Part shown: positions 55,325 to 64,000 of the stretch, one piece after another
How the letters are laid out: every line of letters starts with the position of its first letter
How positions within the stretch are numbered: the first letter of the stretch is position 1
NCBI RefSeq assembly: GCF_001761465.1
Contig: NZ_CP017479.1
Span: 124,001-188,000, forward strand
Length of the DNA: 64,000 nt
Origin: Flavobacterium gilvum
GTDB taxonomy: Bacteria > Bacteroidota > Bacteroidia > Flavobacteriales > Flavobacteriaceae
Direction: 5' to 3'
The notes under the pieces: generated by a model
Seen by the model: only the letters and a program-made list of their open reading frames with translations
Told to the model about the DNA's origin: nothing
Databases searched by the model: none
Program-made: the position numbers and the translations under genes

Positions 55325-55332
55325 CAAAAGTA
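55325..55332 (-). promoter_or_regulatory. -7-like element before the CoA-binding-domain gene
   Basis: TACTTTTG on the minus strand, 18 bases before the ATG at 55306, fits TAnnTTTG. The upstream TTG is missing at standard distance; tentative. Confidence 0.3.
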
Positions 55333-55508
55333 ATCAAAAAGGATTAAGCCACTAACTAAATGATTCCCTAAAGCACCAAAACTCCACAAAGATTACTTTA
55401 AACAATTCTTATTTTTCAATCCTTTTTTTTAAATAAACAATTCTATAACACTTATTTAAACTTATTCTTTCATAAATTCGTAATTTCGCAACCAAAAACC
55501 AAAACTGA

Positions 55509-56138
55509 ATGGATTTATTTATTTACTTATTTGTAGCATTATTCTCGGTATTAAATCCAATAGGAACAGTTCCGATTTTTGTTGGTCTTACCCAAAACGA
55601 TTCAAAACAGGAATGCTCCAGAATTTCATTATGGACTTCGATAAACGTATTCTTGATTTTGATTATTTCATTTTTTATTGGAAAATATGTTTTGAATTTC
55701 TTCGGAATTAGCATTGATTCTTTAAGAATTGCTGGCGGATTAATCATCGTGAGTTCGGGGTTTTCTTTGCTTTCGGGAAAATTCAACAAAAAAAGGGGAA
55801 TCAATAAAAAGATTGAAAACGAAGCCCAGAAAAGAAATGATATCGCCTTAACTCCTTTGGCTATGCCAATGCTTGCAGGACCCGGCTCCATCTCTTTATT
55901 GATTGCATTTTATCAAGAACATAATGCTACCAACGAACTTATAGTTGCCTCATTGGCAATAATAGCAATCGCCTTCACAATTTTCATTATTCTTAGGAGT
56001 GCACATTATCTGGCCCAAATACTTGGAGCTTCGGGCATCGTTGCCATTTCAAGAATTGTTGGTTTTATTGTTGTCGCGATTGGTATCCAATACATCGTAA
56101 GTGCTCTTATCAATATCGTAAAAGGTAATTTGATGTAG
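55509..56138 (+). CDS. MarC family integral membrane protein
   Basis: A 209-residue protein with six hydrophobic segments. VALFSVLNPIGTVPIFVGLT (about residue 9) is the family signature, and ALTPLAMPMLAGPGSISLLI (about 115) is the second conserved half. MarC/YhgN proteins are of unknown function; early links with antibiotic resistance were not confirmed. It is the only clear plus-strand gene of the window, divergent from the CoA-binding gene and convergent with ctlX. Confidence 0.93.
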   Translation: MDLFIYLFVALFSVLNPIGTVPIFVGLTQNDSKQECSRISLWTSINVFLILIISFFIGKYVLNFFGISIDSLRIAGGLIIVSSGFSLLSGKFNKKRGINKKIENEAQKRNDIALTPLAMPMLAGPGSISLLIAFYQEHNATNELIVASLAIIAIAFTIFIILRSAHYLAQILGASGIVAISRIVGFIVVAIGIQYIVSALINIVKGNLM

Positions 56139-56158
56139 TTCCAAAAAATAATCAATAA

Positions 56159-56202
56159 AAATTCCCAAATTCCAATTGTTAATGTTTGGGATTTGGGAAT
56201 TT
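56159..56202. terminator. Bidirectional terminator between marC and ctlX
   Basis: A 17-bp stem (56159-56175 with 56186-56202, one G-T wobble) with a 10-base loop, lying between the convergent stops at 56138 and 56222. T-rich tracts flank it on both strands. Confidence 0.75.
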
Positions 56203-56221
56203 AAACTTTGGAATTTATTTT

Positions 56222-57157
56222 TTATTCTCTTGGCAGGAAAATTTCGGCCATCATACATCGAGCACTACCTCCGCCACAAGCTTCAATTGTATCTAGATTT
56301 GAACTCAAAATAGTCACATGTTCCTCTAATTGGGCAATCTGCTTTTTGGTCAGACTTTTATATGCCGAGTCACTCATTACCAAATACCTTCTATCATCAG
56401 TACCTTTAACTTCAAGCATATTTCCAGCAAAATTATTCAATTGATCTTCGGTAATTAAAACAACTTCTTTTTCGTCTCCCTTCAGACTTTCAAGAACCAT
56501 TTTTCGCTCTTTTTTATCATCGATACAATCGGCGCAAACAACGGCAAAAGTCTCACCAATACACATCATTACATTGGTATGGTAAATCAATTTTCGTTCC
56601 TTGTTGACAGTATGAAAAGCCTCAAAAATTACGGGAGTAAATTCAAAATCTTCACAAAATTCAATAAACAATTCTTCATCAGCTCTTGGAGAAAGTGCAC
56701 AATAGGCCTTACCATTCTCTCTATCCAGCAATAAGCTTCCTGTTCCTTCAAGGAAAAAACCGTCTTCTTCGGCAGAAGTATAATCCATAATATTATCGAT
56801 TATAAATCCTTTATCTTCCAAAGTATCCAGAATATCTTCACGACGTTCCAGACGACGATTCTCGGCAAACATAGGATACAACGCTACGTCTCCATTTTCA
56901 TGAAAAGAAATCCAATTGTTTGGAAAAATACTGTCTGGTGTATCCGAACCCTCTTTGTCATCAACCACAGTTACATCTACCCCAACAGCGCGAAGTTTTT
57001 CAACAAAAACATCAAATTCCTGTTGCGCTTTTGCATTTACGGTCGCTGGCAAAAGTCCGTCCAAAACTTTTTGATAATAATTATTCACTGCCGTTTGTTC
57101 ATTCATACGGAATGCAACTGGCCTAATCATCAAAATGGAGTTTGTTGTTTGTTTCAT
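56222..57157 (-). CDS. ctlX: CtlX-like guanidino/citrulline hydrolase
   Basis: A 311-residue arginine-deiminase-superfamily protein: SILMIRPVAFRMNEQTAVNN at the N terminus, DSIFPNNWISFHENGDVALY (about residue 73), EGTGSLLLDRENGKAYCALS (about 128), YHTNVMMCIGETFAVVC (about 192) and the C-terminal EACGGGSARCMMAEIF with the nucleophilic Cys. CtlX proteins hydrolyse the ureido or guanidino group of citrulline/arginine-like substrates. It follows a second family member by 66 bases; the pair probably acts in the same pathway. Confidence 0.87.
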   Translation of the reverse strand: MKQTTNSILMIRPVAFRMNEQTAVNNYYQKVLDGLLPATVNAKAQQEFDVFVEKLRAVGVDVTVVDDKEGSDTPDSIFPNNWISFHENGDVALYPMFAENRRLERREDILDTLEDKGFIIDNIMDYTSAEEDGFFLEGTGSLLLDRENGKAYCALSPRADEELFIEFCEDFEFTPVIFEAFHTVNKERKLIYHTNVMMCIGETFAVVCADCIDDKKERKMVLESLKGDEKEVVLITEDQLNNFAGNMLEVKGTDDRRYLVMSDSAYKSLTKKQIAQLEEHVTILSSNLDTIEACGGGSARCMMAEIFLPRE

Positions 57158-57223
57158 ATTCTAATTTTTTATTGTTCCAAAAATCAACTGGCTAAAGGTA
57201 AACAATAAAACCAAAATCATTTG

Positions 57224-58138
57224 TTAATCTCTTACTAAAGGTAAAGTAGAGCACCTTAACAGACCTTCTTGTTTGGCGATTTCAGCATAGGGAATTTCCT
57301 CAACCACAAACCCATTGGCACGCAACCAATTATTCAATCTCGTAAAATTCTTTTCAGAAACCACAACATTTTCAGCTATCGAAAACACATTGGAATTCAT
57401 ATTATACATTTCTTCCCTTGTAATATGAAAAAGATTCTCTTTTCCAAAAAGATTCACAAGAAACATATAATCTGCCTCTTCCCTAAATCCTCTCTTATAA
57501 ATAATTCCTTTATCCTTACCTACTGGCTGAAAACAACAATCAAGATGCAAAGCATTATCCCGGGCTTCAATTTTTGATTTAACCAAATCAAATTCTTTTA
57601 TTTTTTTTTCAGGAAAAAGGTTCTTAATAAAATTCACTCCTTGCATATTGGTTCTTGCCGTGATGTAATTAGAATAATCACTTCCCTTGTAAGTCCCGAT
57701 AAAAATATAATCGTTCCAAAGCATAACATCACCTCCCTCGATATGAACATCTTCAGGTGGGCGAACCACATTTTCAGGATTTATCTGATCGATTACATAC
57801 TGAATGGCATCCAATTCCCTTTCACGATCGGGCAAAATATTTGATTTAACAAAAGTATCATCAATCACAAAACCAATATCCCGAACAAAAATCTGGTTGT
57901 AATTATCAATCATTTCTGGACGTAAAACAGTGACCCCATATTTTTGAAATACCGAATTAAAAGCTTCCATTTCAGCAACCATATCTGCTTCAACTGGGTA
58001 AGTATTGGCTAGAATATGTTCCAAAGATTTAGGATCGTACGCTTCTTCTGCTTTTGGCGTTGGCCCGTTGCTAATTGCAGTCCCCAAAACTACCACCCTC
58101 AACCTGGAAGTTTCATTCTTAACATTTAATTTCAGCAT
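57224..58138 (-). CDS. Amidinotransferase/DDAH-superfamily protein
   Basis: About 304 residues from ATG 58138; the frame from TTG 58159 would overlap the -7 promoter element. Motifs: IFVRDIGFVIDDTFV (about residue 90), HIEGGDVMLWNDYIFIG (about 134), ALHLDCCFQPVGKDKGIIY (about 190, His of the catalytic set) and the end LLRCSTLPLVRD with the active-site Cys. The family includes amidinotransferases, dimethylargininases and arginine deiminases. The exact substrate is unclear. It is followed by the CtlX-like gene. Confidence 0.83.
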   Translation of the reverse strand: MLKLNVKNETSRLRVVVLGTAISNGPTPKAEEAYDPKSLEHILANTYPVEADMVAEMEAFNSVFQKYGVTVLRPEMIDNYNQIFVRDIGFVIDDTFVKSNILPDRERELDAIQYVIDQINPENVVRPPEDVHIEGGDVMLWNDYIFIGTYKGSDYSNYITARTNMQGVNFIKNLFPEKKIKEFDLVKSKIEARDNALHLDCCFQPVGKDKGIIYKRGFREEADYMFLVNLFGKENLFHITREEMYNMNSNVFSIAENVVVSEKNFTRLNNWLRANGFVVEEIPYAEIAKQEGLLRCSTLPLVRD

Positions 58139-58156
58139 TGTTATATTGTTTTTAGT

Positions 58157-58164
58157 CAAAGATA
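58157..58164 (-). promoter_or_regulatory. -7-like element before the amidinotransferase gene
   Basis: TATCTTTG on the minus strand fits TAnnTTTG, just after the gltA terminator and about 19 bases before ATG 58138. No TTG is visible upstream. Confidence 0.35.
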
Positions 58165-58195
58165 AAAAAAAAGCTTCACCGTAAAAGTGAAGCTT
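58164..58195 (-). terminator. gltA terminator
   Basis: Perfect 9-bp stem AAGCTTCAC/GTGAAGCTT (58171-58179, 58187-58195), 7-base loop, T-run on the minus strand, 22 bases after the gltA stop. Confidence 0.88.
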
Positions 58196-58217
58196 CTATA
58201 ATCTATTTTAAGAATTA

Positions 58218-59489
58218 TTATTTAACATAATCTCTCAAAGGATAACCTGTATAAACTTGTCTTGGTCTTCCTATCGGTTCTTTGTTTTCTCTCATTTCTT
58301 TCCATTGAGCGATCCAACCCGGTAATCTTCCAATTGCAAACAATACAGTAAACATATCGGTTGGGATTCCTAAAGCTCTATAAATAATTCCTGAGTAAAA
58401 ATCTACGTTTGGATATAAATTTCTTGATTTGAAATACTCATCTTCCAAAGCAGCAGCCTCCAATTTTTTGGCGATTTCAAGAATTGGGTCATTTACTCCC
58501 AAAGTTGCTAGAACATCATCTGCAGCTTTCTTGATTATTTTGGCTCTTGGATCAAAGTTTTTATAAACTCTATGACCAAATCCCATCAATCTAAAAGGAT
58601 CGTCTTTATCTTTAGCTTTCGCTAAATATTTATCTGCATCACCTCCAGAAGCATGAATTTCCTCAAGCATTTCAAGCACTGCCTGATTTGCACCACCATG
58701 CAAAGGCCCCCACAAAGCAGAAACTCCAGAAGATATAGAAGCAAATAAGCCAGCATGAGAAGACCCCACCATTCTTACTGTTGATGTAGAACAGTTTTGT
58801 TCGTGGTCAGCATGAAGAATAAATAGTTTATCCAATGCATCAACAATAACAGGATTTACAGCATAAGGTCCTGTAGGCAACTTAAACATTAAACTCATGA
58901 AATTTTCAACATATCCTATGGTATTATCATAATAATTCAAAGGATACCCCATACTTTTTCTATAAGTCCAAGTAGCAATAACTAAAAATTTTGCAATTGT
59001 TTTACAAATTGCGTCATACATATCTTTTTCGTTATTAACATCTACAGATTTTGGGTGAAACGCAGTCAAAGCACTTGTCAAAGCTGATAAAACCCCCATT
59101 GGGTGGGCTGTACGTGGAAAACCATCTATAATAATTTTCATTTCTTCACTCACTAAAGTGAATCTACGAATATCATTTTCAAATTGCTCCAATGTTTCAG
59201 CAGAAGGCAAATTTCCAAAAATCAACAAATAGGAAACTTCTAAAAAATGTGATTTTTCAGCCAAATCCTCAATTGAATATCCTCTATAACGTAAAATCCC
59301 AAGTTCTCCATCCAAAAATGTGATTTCGCTTTTACAAGCTCCAGAGTTTTTATAACCTGGATCAAGGGTAATTACACCCGATAAATCTCTTAATTTACTA
59401 ATATCTATAGCAACTTCGTTCTCACTACCAACTATTATTGGCAGGTCAAACTTATTACCGTCAATTTCTAATATTGCTGTTTTTGACAT
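58218..59489 (-). CDS. gltA: Citrate synthase
   Basis: A 423-residue type II citrate synthase: GYKNSGACKSEITFLDGELG, LRYRGYSIEDLAEKSHFLEV (about residue 70), HPMGVLSALTSALTAFHP (about 128), LHADHEQNCSTSTVRMVGSS (about 228), WGPLHGGANQAVLEML (about 262, catalytic His), MGFGHRVYKNFDPRAKII (about 303) and NVDFYSGIIYRALGIP (about 358, catalytic Asp). It condenses acetyl-CoA and oxaloacetate in the TCA cycle. Monocistronic between its own promoter-like element and terminator. Confidence 0.98.
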   Translation of the reverse strand: MSKTAILEIDGNKFDLPIIVGSENEVAIDISKLRDLSGVITLDPGYKNSGACKSEITFLDGELGILRYRGYSIEDLAEKSHFLEVSYLLIFGNLPSAETLEQFENDIRRFTLVSEEMKIIIDGFPRTAHPMGVLSALTSALTAFHPKSVDVNNEKDMYDAICKTIAKFLVIATWTYRKSMGYPLNYYDNTIGYVENFMSLMFKLPTGPYAVNPVIVDALDKLFILHADHEQNCSTSTVRMVGSSHAGLFASISSGVSALWGPLHGGANQAVLEMLEEIHASGGDADKYLAKAKDKDDPFRLMGFGHRVYKNFDPRAKIIKKAADDVLATLGVNDPILEIAKKLEAAALEDEYFKSRNLYPNVDFYSGIIYRALGIPTDMFTVLFAIGRLPGWIAQWKEMRENKEPIGRPRQVYTGYPLRDYVK

Positions 59490-59525
59490 ATTTTTTTATG
59501 AAATAGGGTTTGATTTATAATTTAT

Positions 59526-59533
59526 CAAAACTA
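59526..59533 (-). promoter_or_regulatory. -7-like element before gltA
   Basis: TAGTTTTG on the minus strand, 36 bases before the gltA ATG, fits TAnnTTTG; the upstream TTG is not at the standard distance. Confidence 0.4.
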
Positions 59534-59585
59534 AGGAATTCCAAAGTAAATTAAAAACTAATTGAACATTGAATTTGTTAAAAAT

Positions 59586-59619
59586 TCAAAAAAAAGCCAT
59601 TCATCTATGATGAATGGCT
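59586..59619 (-). terminator. eno terminator
   Basis: Perfect 10-bp stem (59595-59604 with 59610-59619), 5-base loop, T-run on the minus strand, 23 bases after the enolase stop. Confidence 0.88.
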
Positions 59620-59642
59620 CAATTCCTATAAATTCTTTACAA

Positions 59643-60971
<1,329 letters not shown>

Positions 60972-60972
60972 T

Positions 60973-60980
60973 CAAAATTA
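60973..60980 (-). promoter_or_regulatory. -7-like element before eno
   Basis: TAATTTTG on the minus strand, about 38 bases before the eno ATG; a TTG lies 14 bases upstream. Fits the Bacteroidota -7 consensus. Confidence 0.4.
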
Positions 60981-61006
60981 AACAAAAAAATCTACAAGTC
61001 TTCATT

Positions 61007-61039
61007 AAAAAAACGTTAATATCTTTTTATTTATTAACG
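61007..61039 (-). terminator. carA terminator
   Basis: 8-bp stem CGTTAATA/TATTAACG (minus strand; 61014-61021 with 61032-61039), followed by seven T, 15 bases after the carA stop. Confidence 0.75.
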
Positions 61040-61053
61040 ATAACGTTTTAGCC

Positions 61054-62157
61054 TTATACGGATTTAATATTTTCTATAAATTGATCAAAAAGATAAGAAG
61101 AATCATGTGGTCCCGGACTTGCTTCAGGGTGATATTGTACAGAAAAACAATTTTTATTTTTCATCCTCATACCTGCTACTGTCTCATCATTCAAGTGCAA
61201 ATGCGTAATTTCTAAATCCGGATGATTTTCCAATTCTTCTTTATTTACAGCAAATCCGTGGTTTTGAGAAGTAATTTCCCCTTTACCAGTAATAATATTT
61301 TTTACAGGATGATTTATACCCCTGTGACCATTGAACATTTTATAGGTCGAAACACCATTTGCCAAAGCAATAACCTGATGTCCTAAACAAATACCAAACA
61401 ATGGTTTGTTATTTTCTAAAATTTCTTTTGCAACCTGAATAGCACCATCTAGAGGATCTGGATCCCCAGGGCCGTTTGAAAGGAAGAAACCATCTGGATT
61501 AAAAGAAGCCAATTCAGAATAAGATGCATTATATGGAAAAACCTTAATATAACAATCTCTTTTGGCTAAGTTGCGCAAAATATTTTCTTTAATTCCTAAA
61601 TCTAAAGCAGAAATCTTATACTTTGCATTTTCGTCACCATAAAAATAAGGTTCAAGAGTAGAAACTTTTGAAGCTAACTCAAGACCTTTCATATCTGGAA
61701 CCTCTGCCAATAATTTTTTTAATTCTTCAAGAGGTGTATCATCTGTACAGATAACTGCATTCATAGCACCATTATCACGAATATAACTCACTAAAGCTCG
61801 AGTATCAACATCAGATATGCAGATTAAATTTTGCTTAGCAAAATAATCTTCCAAACTTCCGGATGAATCGGTTCTGGAATAATTAAAACTAAAATTTTTA
61901 CAAATTAAACCTGCAATTTTAATGCTATTAGATTCAACTTCTTTATCATTTACTCCATAATTTCCGATATGAGCATTTGTAGCAACCATTAATTGCCCAA
62001 AATAAGAAGGATCCGTAAAAATCTCTTGATAACCGGTCATACCAGTATTAAAACAAACTTCTCCAAAAGTTTTTCCACTAATTCCTATTGACTTTCCGTG
62101 GAATATTGTTCCGTCACTTAATAATAGAATAGCGCTTTTTCGTGTTGTATATTTCAT
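61054..62157 (-). CDS. carA: Carbamoyl-phosphate synthase small subunit
   Basis: About 367 residues from ATG 62157 (MKYTTRKSAILLLSDGTIFH). A longer frame up to 62271 runs through the promoter and is rejected. The N-terminal domain has GKTFGEVCFNTGMTGYQEIF, the glutaminase domain has FFLSNGPGDPDPL (about residue 220), LFGICLGHQVIALANG (about 250, nucleophilic Cys) and VQYHPEASPGPHDSSYLFDQ (catalytic His, about 335). It releases ammonia from glutamine for carbamoyl phosphate. carB is not next to it. Confidence 0.97.
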   Translation of the reverse strand: MKYTTRKSAILLLSDGTIFHGKSIGISGKTFGEVCFNTGMTGYQEIFTDPSYFGQLMVATNAHIGNYGVNDKEVESNSIKIAGLICKNFSFNYSRTDSSGSLEDYFAKQNLICISDVDTRALVSYIRDNGAMNAVICTDDTPLEELKKLLAEVPDMKGLELASKVSTLEPYFYGDENAKYKISALDLGIKENILRNLAKRDCYIKVFPYNASYSELASFNPDGFFLSNGPGDPDPLDGAIQVAKEILENNKPLFGICLGHQVIALANGVSTYKMFNGHRGINHPVKNIITGKGEITSQNHGFAVNKEELENHPDLEITHLHLNDETVAGMRMKNKNCFSVQYHPEASPGPHDSSYLFDQFIENIKSV

Positions 62158-62175
62158 GTCTAATTTAATATTGTG

Positions 62176-62206
62176 CAAATTTAGATTTTTAAAACAGTGA
62201 ACGCAA
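62176..62206 (-). promoter_or_regulatory. carA promoter
   Basis: On the minus strand TTG (62206-62204), a 20-base spacer and TAAATTTG (62183-62176), a full match to the Bacteroidota TTG-N17-23-TAnnTTTG promoter. Transcription would start near 62170, 13 bases before the ATG, which fixes the start codon at 62157. Confidence 0.7.
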
Positions 62207-62386
62207 CGTTTTTCTACGAATAATTCTGTCCATTTGAAACTCAATTCAAAAGCATAACAAAATGACAACAAAATGTTTTAAAAACATCCCCTAATATATT
62301 CTAGAAAGCGAACAACTATATCACTATTTCTATATCTGACAAATAGCTAAAAGAGCAATAATTGCCAGTTTATTTTATAAAAAAAT

Positions 62387-62424
62387 CAAAAAAAAAAGGA
62401 TAAACTATAAATAGCTTATCCTTT
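62387..62424 (-). terminator. Terminator of the rpoA-rplQ unit
   Basis: Stem AAAGGATAA/TTATCCTTT (62395-62403 with 62416-62424), extended inward by CTA/TAG past one mismatch, followed by a long T-run on the minus strand, 28 bases after the rplQ stop. Confidence 0.85.
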
Positions 62425-62451
62425 ATTATTATCGAATGATTATTTTCATAA

Positions 62452-62940
62452 TTATTCAGCAGCGTCTGCTGTTGGTTCAGCTTCAGCAGCTGGAGCTTCA
62501 ACAACTCCTTCAGCTTTTTTAGCTTTTCCACCACGACGGCTTTTTGCTTTTTTAACTTCTTTTTTACCTCCGTTGTAAAGTTCATTGAAATCTACTAATT
62601 CGATCATTGCCATATCAGCATTATCTCCTAAACGATTTCCAACTTTAATGATACGAGTGTATCCTCCTGGACGATCACCTACTTTAGCAGCTACATCTCT
62701 GAACAAATCAGTAACAGCATATTTGCTACGTAAGTAAGAAAAAACGATACGACGATTATGTGTAGTATCAGATTTTGATTTTGTTATAAGCGGCTCAACA
62801 AATTGTTTAAGCGCTTTAGCTTTAGCAACAGTAGTGTTAATACGTTTGTGCTCGATAAGAGAACAAGCCATATTAGCCAACATAGAACTTCTATGTGCAG
62901 TCTGTCTGCTTAAGTGATTGAATTTTTTTCCGTGTCTCAT
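62452..62940 (-). CDS. rplQ: 50S ribosomal protein L17
   Basis: A 162-residue L17: [20 protein letters not shown] is the universal start, [20 protein letters not shown] lies near residue 31, and [20 protein letters not shown] near residue 90. Residues 125-162 are an Ala/Glu/Lys-rich extension beyond the bacterial core, common in Bacteroidota. It is the last gene of the large ribosomal operon, 38 bases after rpoA. Confidence 0.99.
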   Translation of the reverse strand: MRHGKKFNHLSRQTAHRSSMLANMACSLIEHKRINTTVAKAKALKQFVEPLITKSKSDTTHNRRIVFSYLRSKYAVTDLFRDVAAKVGDRPGGYTRIIKVGNRLGDNADMAMIELVDFNELYNGGKKEVKKAKSRRGGKAKKAEGVVEAPAAEAEPTADAAE

Positions 62941-62978
62941 TGCTTTATGAAATTTAACCCTGATTAAACAGGATTAGA

Positions 62979-63971
62979 TTATTCTTTATCTAGTTTGTAT
63001 TTTGCTAAATCCATACCGAAGGTCAAATTTTTAATTGCCACTAGTTCATCTAGTTCAGTTAAAGATTTTTTACCGAAATTACGGAATTTCATTAGGTCAT
63101 TTTTATTGAACGATACTAAATCACCAAGTGTATCAACTTCAGCCGCTTTCAAACAATTTAATGCTCTAACAGAAAGATCCATATCAACAAGCTTAGTTTT
63201 AAGCAATTGTCTCATATGTAATGACTCTTCGTCATAAGATTCTGTTTGTGCAATTTCATCAGCCTCAAGTGTAATTCTTTCATCAGAAAACAACATGAAA
63301 TGGTGAATTAGAACTTTAGCAGCCTCAGTAAGAGCGTCTTTAGGATTGATAGATCCGTCAGTTTTTATTTCAAAAACTAATTTTTCATAATCTGTTTTTT
63401 GCTCTACACGGAAGTTTTCAATAGCATATTTTACATTTTTTACCGGAGTAAAAATAGAATCTGTAAAAATTGTTCCAATTGCAGCATTCTGTTTTTTGTT
63501 CTCTTCAGCAGGAACATAACCTCTACCTTTTTCGATAGTTAAATCGAAATTCAGTTTGATTTTACTATCTAAATTACAGATAACAAGTTCTGGATTCAAA
63601 ACTTGGAAACCTGATATGAATTTTTGAAAATCTCCAGCTGTCAATTGATCTTTACCAGAAACAGAAATAGTAACTGATTCATTATCTATATCCTCAATCT
63701 GACGTTTGAAACGTACTTGTTTAAGATTAAGAATAATTTCGGTAACATCTTCAACAACTCCTGAAATAGTAGAAAACTCATGATCTACACCTTCTATACG
63801 AACTGATGTAATAGCATAACCTTCTAATGCTGAAAGCAAAACTCTTCTAAGTGCATTACCAACAGTCAATCCGTATCCAGGTTCTAAAGGTCTAAATTCA
63901 AATTTACCTTCAAAATCGGTTGAATCGATCATGATAACTTTATCGGGCTTCTGAAAATTAAATATTGCCAT
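62979..63971 (-). CDS. rpoA: RNA polymerase subunit alpha
   Basis: A 330-residue alpha subunit. The N-terminal dimerisation domain has [20 protein letters not shown] (about residue 24) and [20 protein letters not shown]; the C-terminal domain has [20 protein letters not shown] (about 265) and [20 protein letters not shown] (about 290). All conserved regions are present. It precedes rplQ, as in most bacteria, near the end of the ribosomal protein operon that continues beyond the window. Confidence 0.99.
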   Translation of the reverse strand: MAIFNFQKPDKVIMIDSTDFEGKFEFRPLEPGYGLTVGNALRRVLLSALEGYAITSVRIEGVDHEFSTISGVVEDVTEIILNLKQVRFKRQIEDIDNESVTISVSGKDQLTAGDFQKFISGFQVLNPELVICNLDSKIKLNFDLTIEKGRGYVPAEENKKQNAAIGTIFTDSIFTPVKNVKYAIENFRVEQKTDYEKLVFEIKTDGSINPKDALTEAAKVLIHHFMLFSDERITLEADEIAQTESYDEESLHMRQLLKTKLVDMDLSVRALNCLKAAEVDTLGDLVSFNKNDLMKFRNFGKKSLTELDELVAIKNLTFGMDLAKYKLDKE

Positions 63972-64000
63972 AAATTTCGACTAAGTCAATTATTATTTGT

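Noticed and set aside
62158..62271. N-terminal extension of carA
   Set aside because: It crosses the TTG-N20-TAAATTTG promoter and has no similarity to the CarA N terminus, which begins at ATG 62157.
62370..62585. Minus-strand 71-codon frame at the end of rplQ
   Set aside because: It is a shifted frame of the Ala/Glu/Lys-rich rplQ tail and runs through the terminator.

Overview
The window is AT-rich DNA from a member of the Bacteroidota, most likely Flavobacterium or a close relative. The evidence is the housekeeping order rpoA-rplQ-carA-eno-gltA at the right end, promoter elements of the TAnnTTTG type with an upstream TTG, few Shine-Dalgarno sites, and Bacteroidota-type proteins (UpxY-like NusG paralogue, CtlX-type hydrolase, SLBB exporter). 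Almost every gene lies on the minus strand, so transcription runs from right to left. No tRNA, rRNA, CRISPR array or insertion sequence was seen.

Right end (about 54.2-64 kb), core genes: rpoA and rplQ, then carA, eno and gltA, each followed by a clear intrinsic terminator. Next come two guanidino-group-modifying enzymes (an amidinotransferase-family protein and a CtlX-like hydrolase), a convergent marC-family gene on the plus strand, a small CoA-binding-domain protein and recR.

The rest (about 1-54.2 kb) is one very large surface polysaccharide locus. It starts with a Wza-like lipoprotein, a Wzc-like co-polymerase/kinase, a UDP-HexNAc 4-epimerase and a UDP-glucose dehydrogenase, closed by a terminator near 48.4 kb. 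A second unit holds a UDP-HexNAc 6-dehydrogenase, rmlB and an UpxY/RfaH-like antiterminator. After it comes a 438-base leader with fifteen perfect TTCTTTA repeats and a terminator-like hairpin. The main run follows: SLBB exporter, Wzz, cytidylyltransferase, a second ugd, UDP-xylose synthase, Wzx flippase, three GT4 glycosyltransferases, a UDP-L-FucNAc cassette (capE, a small cupin, capF, wecB-like epimerase), a Wzy-like polymerase, two GT2 enzymes, a WbpK-like reductase, rmlC-rmlD-rmlA, and two different initiating phosphoglycosyl transferases. A WbpM/CapD-like dehydratase follows with its own promoter and terminator. The last run begins with Wzm/Wzt and a methyltransferase, continues with ten glycosyltransferase-like genes, and contains a nonulosonic-acid module (NANS-like synthase; CMP-sugar synthetase fused to a HAD phosphatase). 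It ends with an MBOAT/SGNH O-acylation pair cut by the window edge.

Taken together, the genes predict precursors for L-Rha, GlcA, Xyl, L-FucNAc, a QuiNAc/FucNAc-type first sugar, HexNAcA and a Kdn/sialic-acid-like nonulosonate. Both ABC-dependent (Wzm/Wzt) and Wzx/Wzy-dependent export are encoded, so the locus may build two different glycans. The most unusual points are the animal-like nonulosonate module with an uncharacterised GT-B neighbour, the heptamer repeat between the antiterminator and its presumed target operon, the doubled export and initiation machinery, and several poorly recognised GT-A proteins.
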